A stretch of 64,000 nt of DNA from Desulfoscipio gibsoniae DSM 7213 (GTDB lineage: Bacteria > Bacillota > Desulfotomaculia > Desulfotomaculales > Desulfallaceae): NCBI RefSeq assembly GCF_000233715.2, contig NC_021184.1, positions 4,336,001-4,400,000 on the forward strand, read 5' to 3'. The position numbers were made by a program, and so were the translations under genes. The notes beneath the pieces were generated by a model. That model worked only from the letters and a program-made list of their open reading frames with translations. It was not told where the DNA came from and searched no databases. Of the stretch, positions 15,046-22,805 are shown piece by piece; within the stretch, counting starts at the first letter, position 1, and each line of letters begins with the position of its first letter.

Positions 15046-16065
15046 ATGCTAAACATGCCCAAAGTTGTTAGCCTGGTACCAGAGGTAACTTTTAAAGCCA
15101 TCAACGTAAGCTTGACTAAGGGCTGGGAATTTAAATTTATGGAAAATTATACCGAGAATGATGTGATTTTGGGGTGCCGTGACGCAGACTTTTTGCTGGC
15201 TAAATCCGGTTTTTCTATAAAAATGAGCAGGAGGATTATAGAAAATATACCTTCTATTAAGCTTATTCAAATGGACGGTGTGGGCTACGACACCGTCGAT
15301 ATACAAGCCGCCGCCGAACATAAACTACCAGTGTCGAACAATGCCGGCCAAAATGCAGGTCCTGTTGCTGAACTTACAATAGCCACAATTGTCGCTTTGC
15401 AGCGCCAAATATTTGTATCCGATAGAGATATCAAAAATAATCGTTTTAAAAATATAAGAGAACAACTTCTGGCAAAGGGATTGGCGGAAATACAGGATTC
15501 AAGGCTGGGCTTGGTAGGGTTTGGAGCCATTGGACGTGAAGTCGCAAGATTTGCCACGATGATGGGAGCAAAGGTGAGCTACTATGATGTTTTTAGAGCC
15601 TCTCAAAATATAGAGGAAGAGTTTGCCGTCGAATATAAACCACTGGATGAAATCTTGGCCTTTAGTGACATAATTAGTATTCACGTACCTCTGACAGAAC
15701 GGACTGTAAATCTGATAGGTGAGCGTGAATTCGGATTAATGTGCCCGGGTGCACTTTTTATTAATACCTCGCGGGGTGAGGTAGTGGACCAGGAAGCTCT
15801 TGCTGCGGTATTGGAGAGTAATTACCTGGGTGGCGCAGCCATGGACTGCATCTCACCCGAACCGCCGCCCCCCGAACATCCCCTGCTCAACCTCTCCCCT
15901 GAGGCCCGAGATAGATTGTTGCTTACCCCCCACACTGCCGGTGTCACACGAGGAGCCTTTAGGAGAATGTTATTAAACGCCCTTGATAATATGAATCGTG
16001 TGGCCAAAGGGGAAGCGCCCAGGTTTGTGGTTAACGGTATCAAACAAAGTCGGATGATATCCTGA
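15046..16065 (+). CDS. D-isomer-specific 2-hydroxyacid dehydrogenase
   Basis: The 339-residue NAD(P)-dependent enzyme interconverts a 2-hydroxyacid and a 2-ketoacid. The Rossmann motif GLVGFGAIGREVARFATMMG is near residue 155, followed by HVPLTERTVNLIG and NTSRGEVVDQEAL; TPHTAGVT near 295 carries the catalytic His, and the Glu is in the SPEPPPPEHPL loop. ATG at 15046 has a GGGGGG site. Substrate is not predictable; the family includes phosphoglycerate, lactate and glyoxylate enzymes. It lies 255 bases downstream of the V4R/PucR regulator, in the same direction, and may be its target. Confidence 0.92.
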   Translation: MLNMPKVVSLVPEVTFKAINVSLTKGWEFKFMENYTENDVILGCRDADFLLAKSGFSIKMSRRIIENIPSIKLIQMDGVGYDTVDIQAAAEHKLPVSNNAGQNAGPVAELTIATIVALQRQIFVSDRDIKNNRFKNIREQLLAKGLAEIQDSRLGLVGFGAIGREVARFATMMGAKVSYYDVFRASQNIEEEFAVEYKPLDEILAFSDIISIHVPLTERTVNLIGEREFGLMCPGALFINTSRGEVVDQEALAAVLESNYLGGAAMDCISPEPPPPEHPLLNLSPEARDRLLLTPHTAGVTRGAFRRMLLNALDNMNRVAKGEAPRFVVNGIKQSRMIS

Positions 16066-16200
16066 TACAGATATAAATTCTAGTAAAAAACCGACCCGGC
16101 ATATTCCGGTGCTGCTGTCGTAATGGTCAAAGCCTTTCCTCCTGCTGAGCATTTAGTTTCCGGCATGTCCTTTGTCGGATCGGCCCTTTGGCTTTAGCCC

Positions 16201-16253
16201 TTCTGGTAGTAGGTTTTTATCATTACCTATCTACCATGAGGGGAGCATATCAT
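16201..16253. repeat. Dispersed repeat, copy B (partial, inverted relative to copy A)
   Basis: The reverse complement reads TGATATGCTCCCCTCATGG, TAGATAGGTAATGATAAAAA, CCTACTACCAGAA. It aligns with the left half and spacer of the 6488-6554 element with a few substitutions. The outer second TGATATGCTCC end is missing. Both copies are beside gene ends, which fits a mobile or IS-derived fragment. Confidence 0.55.
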
Positions 16254-16273
16254 AAGAATCCCCGGGGTTAATT

Positions 16274-16711
16274 TTAAACTAGAGATTTTTTCTTAGGTTT
16301 TACCCGTAATTGTATTAGCTTGAGCACGTCTTCCAAAACAGTCCTTTCCCTTACTTCAATCATAAGCCACTTTCCACCTGCGGAAAATGCTGTTTTAGAA
16401 AATAATCGTTGGACATATGCATTGCAAGACGGCATAATCAACTCTGAATCTATTTGCTCCTTTTTGCCAATGACGATAAGTGCAATAAAGTAGCCGTTCA
16501 TTGGATAAAGAGTGCATAGTGATTTACTACCCTTTTTATACTTTACATTCCAGCCTTTTTGCATTGAGCACTTGCTGTATTCTAATTTAGGTACTACATT
16601 ATAAGTACTTTCCAAAAATGAACAAAGCCCGGGCCATAGCTCACAATTCACATAATCGTTAATGTCTTGTAAGGTAGGTTGATTATCTTGATTATAAAGC
16701 TCACTCCACAT
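16274..16711 (-). CDS. DUF3788 family protein
   Basis: The 145-residue soluble protein has the DUF3788 pattern: LEYSKCSMQKGWNVKYKKGS, then SLCTLYPMNGYFIALIVIGK and a C-terminal GGKWLMIEVRERTVLEDVLK. The family function is not known; members are often beside AraC-type regulators with GyrI-like domains, as here. It lies 23 bases downstream of a decayed AraC gene. An AGGTG site is present but rather far from the ATG. Confidence 0.8.
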   Translation of the reverse strand: MWSELYNQDNQPTLQDINDYVNCELWPGLCSFLESTYNVVPKLEYSKCSMQKGWNVKYKKGSKSLCTLYPMNGYFIALIVIGKKEQIDSELIMPSCNAYVQRLFSKTAFSAGGKWLMIEVRERTVLEDVLKLIQLRVKPKKKSLV

Positions 16712-16734
16712 TATGTTTTTCGTTCACCTCGCTC

Positions 16735-17478
16735 CTAATTATTTGCTATTTTAAACCATATTTCCATGGAAGCATCCTCCGTTAAAGTGTTTGAATACAG
16801 TTCTACCATGAAGGGCTCAGTTTTTATTTTATTTTTTAAAAGACAAGTATCATACATATACTTCACCGCTTTATCAAGTGCATCTGTCGTGAGAAGATAA
16901 AAATCCTCCGCTTCGAAAGTACAAACTACATAATTTCCGGTAGGCATTTCAAAATAGGTAAATTCGTTTTTTGTTTTATTGCCATCTGTCTCTATACCAA
17001 CAAAATACCGTAGATAACCCTCTTTTTCACTTGGACTACCGACGCCTATTTCATTTTTCCATCCTGCTTTATATTGTCGATTCCACTTTTCCTGTTATGA
17101 AAGTTATGCCATAATTCCGCCAGGAAGTCTATACTTGGGTTATCAGGAAACTTAGTCTCAATTGATAGTCCTGCAAAATGGCGAGCAGTAAGTAAATTTC
17201 TGCGGCTCACTTCTAAAACAATTCCATTTGCTACAAGTGGTACGTTTTCGTCTATCAAGCGATACTGCAAAGATAAGTCAGGCTTGATGAAATGTGTTAA
17301 AGGTCTTGGCTGTTTACGGTAAGCATCGGGTGTTAAACCATATGCGTCCTTTAAATGATCGTGTAAAGGTTTCATGATTTTCAAAGCCAAAGGCCAAGCT
17401 AATGTCAATTATACGGTCACTCCCATTGATTAATGATGCCGCTGCATTTGCCAATCGGCGCAGCTTGACATATTCCAT
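16735..17478 (-). pseudogene. AraC family regulator with GyrI-like effector domain, truncated and frameshifted
   Basis: Three frames together spell one protein. 17478 onwards: EYVKLRRLANAASLING and IIDISLAFGFENHETFTRSF, the second AraC helix-turn-helix. A frame change near 17340 leads to AYGLTPDAYRKQPRPLTHF and the start of a GyrI-like domain. A second change near 17045 leads to YLRYFVGIETDGNK and MEIWFKI at the end. The first helix-turn-helix is missing, because the frame begins directly after azlD. Two frameshifts plus 5' loss argue for real decay rather than one sequencing error. Confidence 0.85.
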
Positions 17479-17486
17479 TACTTATT

Positions 17487-17825
17487 CTATATAGAATGTA
17501 TATTTTGAACCATTAACATATAGATGGCTGTTCCGGCACCAATGCTGAGAAGTGCATTGCTTTTCCAATAATGCAGCACCGTAATGCAGATAATGGCTAC
17601 TGTCTCCGGAAGCCCAAATGGTGGATTCATCAAATTGACGCCCTTAAGACAATATACCACCAAAAAACCGATTACGGAAAAGGGTAAAACTTTGCCGAGA
17701 TAAGTGATATATGGATGCTGTTCCTTGTTATCAGGAAATAAAATGAAAGGCAAAAACCTTGTTATAACCGTGCCAAGCGTTACCATGCAAATAATAGTAA
17801 AAGTTTGAATAGGGTCTAAAATCAT
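17487..17825 (-). CDS. azlD: Branched-chain amino acid export subunit AzlD
   Basis: The 112-residue membrane protein has three to four hydrophobic segments (FTIICMVTLGTVITRFLPFI near the N-terminus, VLPFSVIGFLVVYCL, TVAIICITVLHYW). AzlD works with AzlC as a two-component exporter of branched-chain or related amino acids. The ATG at 17825 overlaps the azlC stop by one base and has GGGAGG upstream, so translation is coupled. Confidence 0.92.
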   Translation of the reverse strand: MILDPIQTFTIICMVTLGTVITRFLPFILFPDNKEQHPYITYLGKVLPFSVIGFLVVYCLKGVNLMNPPFGLPETVAIICITVLHYWKSNALLSIGAGTAIYMLMVQNIHSI

Positions 17826-18529
17826 TATACTTCCTCCCATGCCAGTTTTTTTCGAAATAAAGTTAATACTACCAATATCGCAATCATGGAAGGAATAATG
17901 AAATTACCTTGCCCGAAAACAACCAAACAGATGATCGAGCATAATACACCGATTACAGCAGGTTTGTGGTTCTTTTGAGTTTTCCATTGTCCTATGAATA
18001 TTACAACAAAAAGTGCAGTTAAAACAAAATCAAGTCCTTTTGTATTAAAGGAAACCATATAGCTCAGCAACCCGCCAAGAGCTGACCCGAGCACCCAATA
18101 GCTATGATCAAGCAGAGTAATAAAAAACATAAACCAGTTTCGATTTACTCCCTCCGGCGGCTCTGTGGAGCAGATAATAGAGAATGTTTCATCGCACAAA
18201 CCAAAGATAAGATACGGTTTTAATTTGCCGGTACCTTTATACTTATCCAGCATTGAAATGCCATAAAATAAATGCCTGGCATTTACCATTAACGTTAATA
18301 GCAATGCGTATATGGGATCAAAAATTGATGTAAGTAAAGTAATCGCCACATATTGTGCAGAACCAGCAAACGCCAACAAACTCATTAACACTGTCCAGCC
18401 AAAGCCATAGCCCTTGCTATTCATTAAGATGCCATAGGCAATACCTAAGAAAATAAATCCGGTAAATACAGGAATGGTATAGGGAAAAGCCGCTTTTAAT
18501 GCTTTGGTTTTTTCTTTCGATTTCATCAC
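17825..18529 (-). CDS. azlC: Branched-chain amino acid exporter AzlC
   Basis: The 234-residue protein has multiple membrane segments and the AzlC features GIAYGILMNSKGYGFGW and LMSLLAFAGSAQYVAITLL, NARHLFYGISML and CDETFSI. It forms the large subunit of the AzlCD export pair. It starts 4 bases after the lrp stop, giving a three-gene operon lrp-azlC-azlD like azlBCD of Bacillus. Confidence 0.94.
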   Translation of the reverse strand: MMKSKEKTKALKAAFPYTIPVFTGFIFLGIAYGILMNSKGYGFGWTVLMSLLAFAGSAQYVAITLLTSIFDPIYALLLTLMVNARHLFYGISMLDKYKGTGKLKPYLIFGLCDETFSIICSTEPPEGVNRNWFMFFITLLDHSYWVLGSALGGLLSYMVSFNTKGLDFVLTALFVVIFIGQWKTQKNHKPAVIGVLCSIICLVVFGQGNFIIPSMIAILVVLTLFRKKLAWEEV

Positions 18530-18532
18530 CTA

Positions 18533-19006
18533 CTAGACTTCATCAATTGGCACATAGACAGTTCTTTTTTCTATTTTCATAACCATGCTTGTTTCAACCC
18601 TGCTGACTGCACAATCCTGCATTAATGAATCAATGATAAAATCCCGATAGCTCTCCATATCCTTTGCAACGACCTTAAGCAGAAAATCGTGACTTCCAGT
18701 AAGTGTGTAACATTCTTGAACCTGTGGCAACCCATTTATATGCTCTAAAAATGAATGGATAGTTTCTCTGTTCAGAGGTGTTAGGTTGACGAGAACAAAT
18801 GCAAGGGTTTCCATTCCCAATTTCTTTTCGTCAACAATAGTAGCGAATTTTTTGATAATACCCGTTTCTACTAAGTTTTTTGTTCTTGCAAGGCAAGCCG
18901 ATGGTGAAAGCCCAACTTTCTTTGATAAGTCCAAATTTGAAATTGAAGCGTCTTTCTGTAATTCTCGTAAAATTGCTTTATCGGTATTATCAAGCGTAAT
19001 TGCCAT
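18533..19006 (-). CDS. Lrp/AsnC family regulator (AzlB-like)
   Basis: The 157-residue product has an N-terminal AsnC helix-turn-helix (DKAILRELQKDASISNLDLS, then KKVGLSPSACLARTKNLVETG) and a C-terminal RAM ligand domain (VQECYTLTGSHDFLLKVVAK). The start at 19006 follows GAAGGAGG. As first gene of the operon with azlCD it probably responds to amino acids and controls their export. The upstream region 19020-19130 is very AT-rich with palindromic ATAATATATATTAT, a possible binding region. Confidence 0.92.
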   Translation of the reverse strand: MAITLDNTDKAILRELQKDASISNLDLSKKVGLSPSACLARTKNLVETGIIKKFATIVDEKKLGMETLAFVLVNLTPLNRETIHSFLEHINGLPQVQECYTLTGSHDFLLKVVAKDMESYRDFIIDSLMQDCAVSRVETSMVMKIEKRTVYVPIDEV

Positions 19007-19306
19007 ATTACATCCTCCTTCTTTCGCTTTGCCGTGAATTATATTTCGCACATAATATATATTATGACATTAAATTCGGTACGTCAACAATAATATTATA
19101 TTATATTTTTTTATATTAAATAAATGGAGAATATAATTCATGCTTTAACATTCCCTTAAAAATTTCATTTAGAGTACAAGTTTACTGAAAGGCCTTTCGA
19201 CGGCTCTGCAGAAGCCGCATTCATAGATGATCTAACACTTTACGTAAATATTATGGTATAAGAAGTTTTCCAACATTTTTATTTCAACAAAGCTAGCCGT
19301 TGGGCA

Positions 19307-19350
19307 TAAAAAAAGTTAATGCACCCACCGAAAACGGGGATGCATTAACT
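19307..19350 (-). terminator. Rho-independent terminator after the PHP gene
   Basis: On the minus strand AGTTAATGCATCCCC pairs with GGGTGCATTAACT and is followed by seven T. It lies about 95 bases past the end of the PHP gene at 19446. Confidence 0.8.
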
Positions 19351-19445
19351 GAGGTATTCTGTTGCCGTCTATCCTGTTTCCAACAGAAACGAATATACGC
19401 TGGTTCTATACCTTCCGAGCAGGAAATTATCATTTCATAGCATTC

Positions 19446-20201
19446 CTACGCCGGAAGTATCAGGTTTTGCTGAAGTTTCTTTTTGTGCAGATATAAATAA
19501 TCCTTTACCTTTTCCACACTCGTATTTATCACATGCTTATCTTCTAAACCATTTTCCATTGCCAAGTGAACAGCAACCTTGCATTTGCCTACTTCATCAA
19601 ATATATGCGCGTCACTGTTAATAACCACATTAGCATTATATTTTTTTATCAACCGGCTAAAATAGCTGCATCTTGCTGCACTACCCAGGCGACTGGTCGA
19701 AAGTGAGCTGTTGTTTATCTCAAACACTTTCTGTCTTTCTTTAGCAGCTAATATTACTTTATCAAAATCAACTGGAAAAGCCGGATTGCCAGGATGTACT
19801 AAAACATGTACATAAGGATTTCTAAGTACGGCAATCATGGCTGCTGTATAATCATCTATAGTAAGGCCATCAACACCGGTCCCGGCATGAAATCCTGCCA
19901 GTACGATATCCATATTATTAAGAAACTTATCAGACATGTCAAGGCATCCATGCACATTTATTATATTGGCCTCGACACCTTTTAATATTTCTACACCAAA
20001 TAAAACCGAAGGAATACGCTGTAAACTTTCATAAAAATATGCATGTGGCCCACCCGGCATTGCCAATCCATGCTCTGTTATGGCTATCATTTTAAGACCT
20101 GCATGTGCCGCCGCCTCGGCCATTTCTTTTACAGTACTGAACCCATGCCCGCACGCAATAGTATGCATATGCAAATCAGCTTCCAATTTAATAGAAATCA
20201 C
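19446..20201 (-). CDS. PHP-domain phosphoesterase, YcdX-like
   Basis: The 251-residue protein has the four PHP metal-binding motifs: DLHMHT at the start, ITEHG near residue 42, HPGNPAFP near 135 and NSDAH near 200. These bind three metals for phosphate ester hydrolysis; it resembles YcdX-type hydrolases. The start is uncertain: a GTG at 20201 lies inside the GGGAGGTGAT ribosome binding site, so a non-ATG codon a few positions further in (ATT or TTG) may be used. Substrate unknown. A second PHP protein is at 56691-57497. Confidence 0.9.
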   Translation of the reverse strand: MISIKLEADLHMHTIACGHGFSTVKEMAEAAAHAGLKMIAITEHGLAMPGGPHAYFYESLQRIPSVLFGVEILKGVEANIINVHGCLDMSDKFLNNMDIVLAGFHAGTGVDGLTIDDYTAAMIAVLRNPYVHVLVHPGNPAFPVDFDKVILAAKERQKVFEINNSSLSTSRLGSAARCSYFSRLIKKYNANVVINSDAHIFDEVGKCKVAVHLAMENGLEDKHVINTSVEKVKDYLYLHKKKLQQNLILPA

Positions 20202-20414
20202 CTCCCATTAGCTCCCAACCTTCACCGTCCAGCTTTATCATAATACCCTTTCTTTAAAGCAACGTTGAATATAAGTTAAAAAATTATTTTTTATCTAAAA
20301 TTTGAGTAAAAAAACTTTTTATATTCATAATGCAAATCATAAGAGTAAAAATTAGTATATATGGGAAGGTATTTACCCGGAAAGAATCAGAGTACACATT
20401 CAGAATTCTATGAT

Positions 20415-21737
20415 TTAAACCAGCAACTCAACAGCCAAGGATGCCAGCTGGCTGCGTTCCGTCTTTTGCAAAGTGATGTGAGCATAAAGTTCATTACCCA
20501 TGAACCTGTCTATTAGGGTAACAAAACCGTTGTTTTGTGCCGTAAGACGGTAATTGTCAATTTGTTGTATATCCCCCAAAATAACCAGCTTGGTTCCCGT
20601 ACCCGCCCGGGTAACTATTGTTTTAATATTTTCTTTAGTCAGGTTCTGGGCTTCATCTATAATGATCCACTGCTGGGGAATGGAGCGCCCTCGTATGTAT
20701 GTTAAGGCTTCCAATTCCAGGTAACCCTCCTGCATAAAGGATTTTAATTTTTCCCCCGGGGTAACATCTGTTCCATATTTTGTAGCAGTAAAATTACGTA
20801 TTAAAAAGTGCAGGTTGTCATAAATCGCCCCCATCCAGGGATTTAATTTTTCTTCTTTCGTACCCGGTAAAAATCCGATATCCTGGCCGCCGTGGGGAAT
20901 TAAAGCCCGGGTTATCACCAAATTACTATACCGGCGCAGGTTGACCACCTGGTGCAGCCCCGCTGCCAGAGCCAGCAAAGTTTTACCCGTTCCGGCAGGC
21001 CCCAGCAGGGTGACCAGGTGAATATCGGGATTTAAAAGCGCATCCACTGCAAATTGCTGCTGAAAGTTATTCTTTATCGGGCTGATGCCAAATATATTCA
21101 GGTCCCGGGCCAGAGGAAGTATGCAGCCCATCTGCCGGTCGTACCTACCCAGGTTACTGCCGCCGGTTTCATCTTGCATTACCAGGTATTGGTTGGGGAG
21201 TATGGAATCATCATTATATTCTATCTTGTTGAATTCATAGAGCTGCTGTACCTGTTCGCTGGAAATGTTAATAGTCAACCACCCCGGGTACAAAGTTTTC
21301 AGATTTACCTTTTCCGCGGCATAATTCTCGGCAGCGATACCCAGGGCATCCGCCAGTATCCGTACACAAATATCCTGAGTGACCAGGGATACCCCGTCTG
21401 TTTCCTCGCTTAAACCCTTGGCTACCCCGATAATGCGCGTATCAACTTTATCCTTGGACAAAAAATCGGGGAGGCTAACGCCGACATGATTCACTTCCAC
21501 ATTAATGATATGACCGGATTCCAGTAAAAACCCCTTATGCAGGTTGGGCCGCAGCGAATCTAAAAATCGTATAGCCTCGCGGGCACAGTAACCGCGGGAG
21601 TTATCCAGGTGTTTAAAACCGTCCAGTTCATTCACCACCGCCAGGGGTATCACTATCTTGCAGGGCTCCATGGATAACAGTATTTCTTCAATGGGTCTAT
21701 CCAATAGAACATTTGTGTCAAGTATTACGGTTCTCAT
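20415..21737 (-). CDS. PIN-PhoH fusion protein (PhoH2/YlaK-like RNA helicase-nuclease)
   Basis: The 440-residue protein starts at the ATG at 21737 behind GAGGGAGGG. The N-terminal PIN domain begins RTVILDTNVLLDRP, with the acidic residues of a PIN nuclease. The C-terminal PhoH ATPase has Walker A LLGPAGTGKTLLALAAG, then ITRALIPHGGQDIGFLPG and Walker B WIIIDEAQNLT. PIN-PhoH proteins (PhoH2) act as RNA-unwinding ribonucleases, in some bacteria as the toxin of a pair with a small upstream gene. A small open frame of unknown nature lies 34 bases upstream here. Confidence 0.93.
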   Translation of the reverse strand: MRTVILDTNVLLDRPIEEILLSMEPCKIVIPLAVVNELDGFKHLDNSRGYCAREAIRFLDSLRPNLHKGFLLESGHIINVEVNHVGVSLPDFLSKDKVDTRIIGVAKGLSEETDGVSLVTQDICVRILADALGIAAENYAAEKVNLKTLYPGWLTINISSEQVQQLYEFNKIEYNDDSILPNQYLVMQDETGGSNLGRYDRQMGCILPLARDLNIFGISPIKNNFQQQFAVDALLNPDIHLVTLLGPAGTGKTLLALAAGLHQVVNLRRYSNLVITRALIPHGGQDIGFLPGTKEEKLNPWMGAIYDNLHFLIRNFTATKYGTDVTPGEKLKSFMQEGYLELEALTYIRGRSIPQQWIIIDEAQNLTKENIKTIVTRAGTGTKLVILGDIQQIDNYRLTAQNNGFVTLIDRFMGNELYAHITLQKTERSQLASLAVELLV

Positions 21738-21770
21738 CGATAACCCTCCCTCATGCAAGCATTATTGACG

Positions 21771-21956
21771 CTAACCTTTCATGTAATTGGACATTTCAAC
21801 TAATACATCTTCGGGAACAGTAAGCGTCTGTCCCGAAGGAAAAACAAGGACATACTCCTTTTTGTTAAAAACAGGACAAACTGTAAAACCGTTGTTGCAT
21901 AGGTCTTCAAAGCAAATAGTAGGCTCCGGTGGGAAATCAAAGTTACATACCCCCCT
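21771..21956 (-). CDS. Unrecognised small open frame upstream of the PIN-PhoH gene
   Basis: A 61-codon frame on the minus strand ends 34 bases before the PhoH start. It encodes a protein-like sequence with regularly placed cysteines and strand-like segments (CFEDLCNNGFTVCP, KKEYVLVFPSGQTLTVPED). It has no good start codon: an ATG preceded by AAGGGGGG lies one base out of frame and meets TAA at once. Removing one T would give a 58-residue protein. It may be a decayed gene, an assembly error or chance. Confidence 0.35.
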   Translation of the reverse strand, partial: RGVCNFDFPPEPTICFEDLCNNGFTVCPVFNKKEYVLVFPSGQTLTVPEDVLVEMSNYMKG

Positions 21957-21962
21957 TCAAAC

Positions 21963-21993
21963 AAAAAAAACCCGCAACAGAACATGCGGGTTT
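21963..21993 (-). terminator. Rho-independent terminator-like hairpin upstream of the small frame and PhoH
   Basis: On the minus strand AAACCCGCA pairs with TGCGGGTTT around a short loop and runs into eight T. It follows a possible start ATGATGACTTTAAACTTTGC that has GGGAGGTG upstream (near 22050). This could be an attenuator in the leader of the PhoH transcript. Confidence 0.65.
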
Positions 21994-22427
21994 GAGTAAT
22001 ATAGCGAGCAAACTTCTTATTAACCTTTTCCGCAAAGTTTAAAGTCATCATAAGCACCTCCCAGTAACATTATAGTCTTAAAATATTAATCACAAGTATG
22101 ATTTATATAAATTTTAGGTTAAGTATCCATAACATAATTACAAAATCATAATACAGTTTTAGGATTTTAAATCCGGACGGCTTCTTTGATATAATCGGTT
22201 ATTTCATTTTACTAAAAAATTATTATCTTAACCAATGATTAACACATAATTAATTAGTTCTTAAAACAATGTTACTATTATATGTCTATAACAATTATGA
22301 AATTTTCACAACTACATCAGCAGTCATCAGCACCATACTAAGCAAGTACAACCAATAGGCTTCAGTTTGCGCTGGATATATAATGACCAGTGTACCTAAC
22401 AACCAATTCCCTCAATTTCCTTTTACA

Positions 22428-22452
22428 TCCCTCTGTAAGGAGGGTTTTTTTG
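22428..22452 (+). terminator. Rho-independent terminator, first of three
   Basis: CCCTC pairs with GAGGG around a 6-base loop and is followed by seven T. No annotated plus-strand gene ends here, so it would serve a non-coding transcript or block read-through towards the phosphatase gene. Confidence 0.65.
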
Positions 22453-22498
22453 TCCTAATTAAAATTCATTAATTGATACACTCTATTTAATTCCCCAA

Positions 22499-22535
22499 AA
22501 AAGACGCAGGGTATATTTCACCTTGCATCTTTTTG
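22499..22535. terminator. Bidirectional terminator-like hairpin, second of three
   Basis: AAGACGCAGGGT pairs imperfectly with ACCTTGCATCTT, flanked by A-runs on one side and T-runs on the other, so it could work in either direction. Confidence 0.5.
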
Positions 22536-22559
22536 AAATTTTTGTAATTAATATAATAA

Positions 22560-22596
22560 CCGGGAAAAGACAAATATCTTCCCGGTCTTTTTTTTG
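22560..22596 (+). terminator. Rho-independent terminator, third of three
   Basis: CCGGGAA pairs with TTCCCGG around a 12-base loop; TC and eight T follow. It ends 30 bases before the Pho-box array. Confidence 0.65.
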
Positions 22597-22626
22597 TCGC
22601 CTAGTATAAATTTACTGGGTTTGCAA

Positions 22627-22665
22627 TTTACAATATTTTTACCAATTATTCAACGAGCCTTTACT
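22627..22665 (+). promoter_or_regulatory. Pho box: four hexamers phased at exactly 11 bp upstream of alkaline phosphatase
   Basis: TTTACA (22627), TTTACC (22638), TTCAAC (22649) and TTTACT (22660) begin exactly 11 bases apart. The Bacillus PhoP box is made of TT(A/T/C)ACA repeats at this spacing, activating phosphate-starvation genes. The array is 140 bases before the phosphatase ATG, leaving room for a promoter; TAAGAT near 22697 is a possible -10. PhoP binding is inferred from pattern and from the target gene. Confidence 0.7.
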
Positions 22666-22805
22666 TAAATTAATCTCGAAATTAACATTAACGGTTTAAG
22701 ATAGTCCCTGGGAGGTGATATGCTTAGAAATTAATTTAAGTAATTTTGATTATTTACAATTGATTATTTCCGAAGATCTATCTGGAGAATGAAAGGAGTA
22801 TAAAA

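Larger units (their letters stand above)
22058..22805. other. Long AT-rich intergenic region with three tandem terminator-like hairpins and a Pho-box array
   Basis: No gene is supported in about 750 bases. There are three hairpins with T-runs (22428-22452, 22499-22535, 22560-22596) and then the phased repeats at 22627-22665 ahead of the alkaline phosphatase gene. A TATAAT at 22190-22195 could start a short transcript ending at the first hairpin, but its -35 element is weak. Confidence 0.6.
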
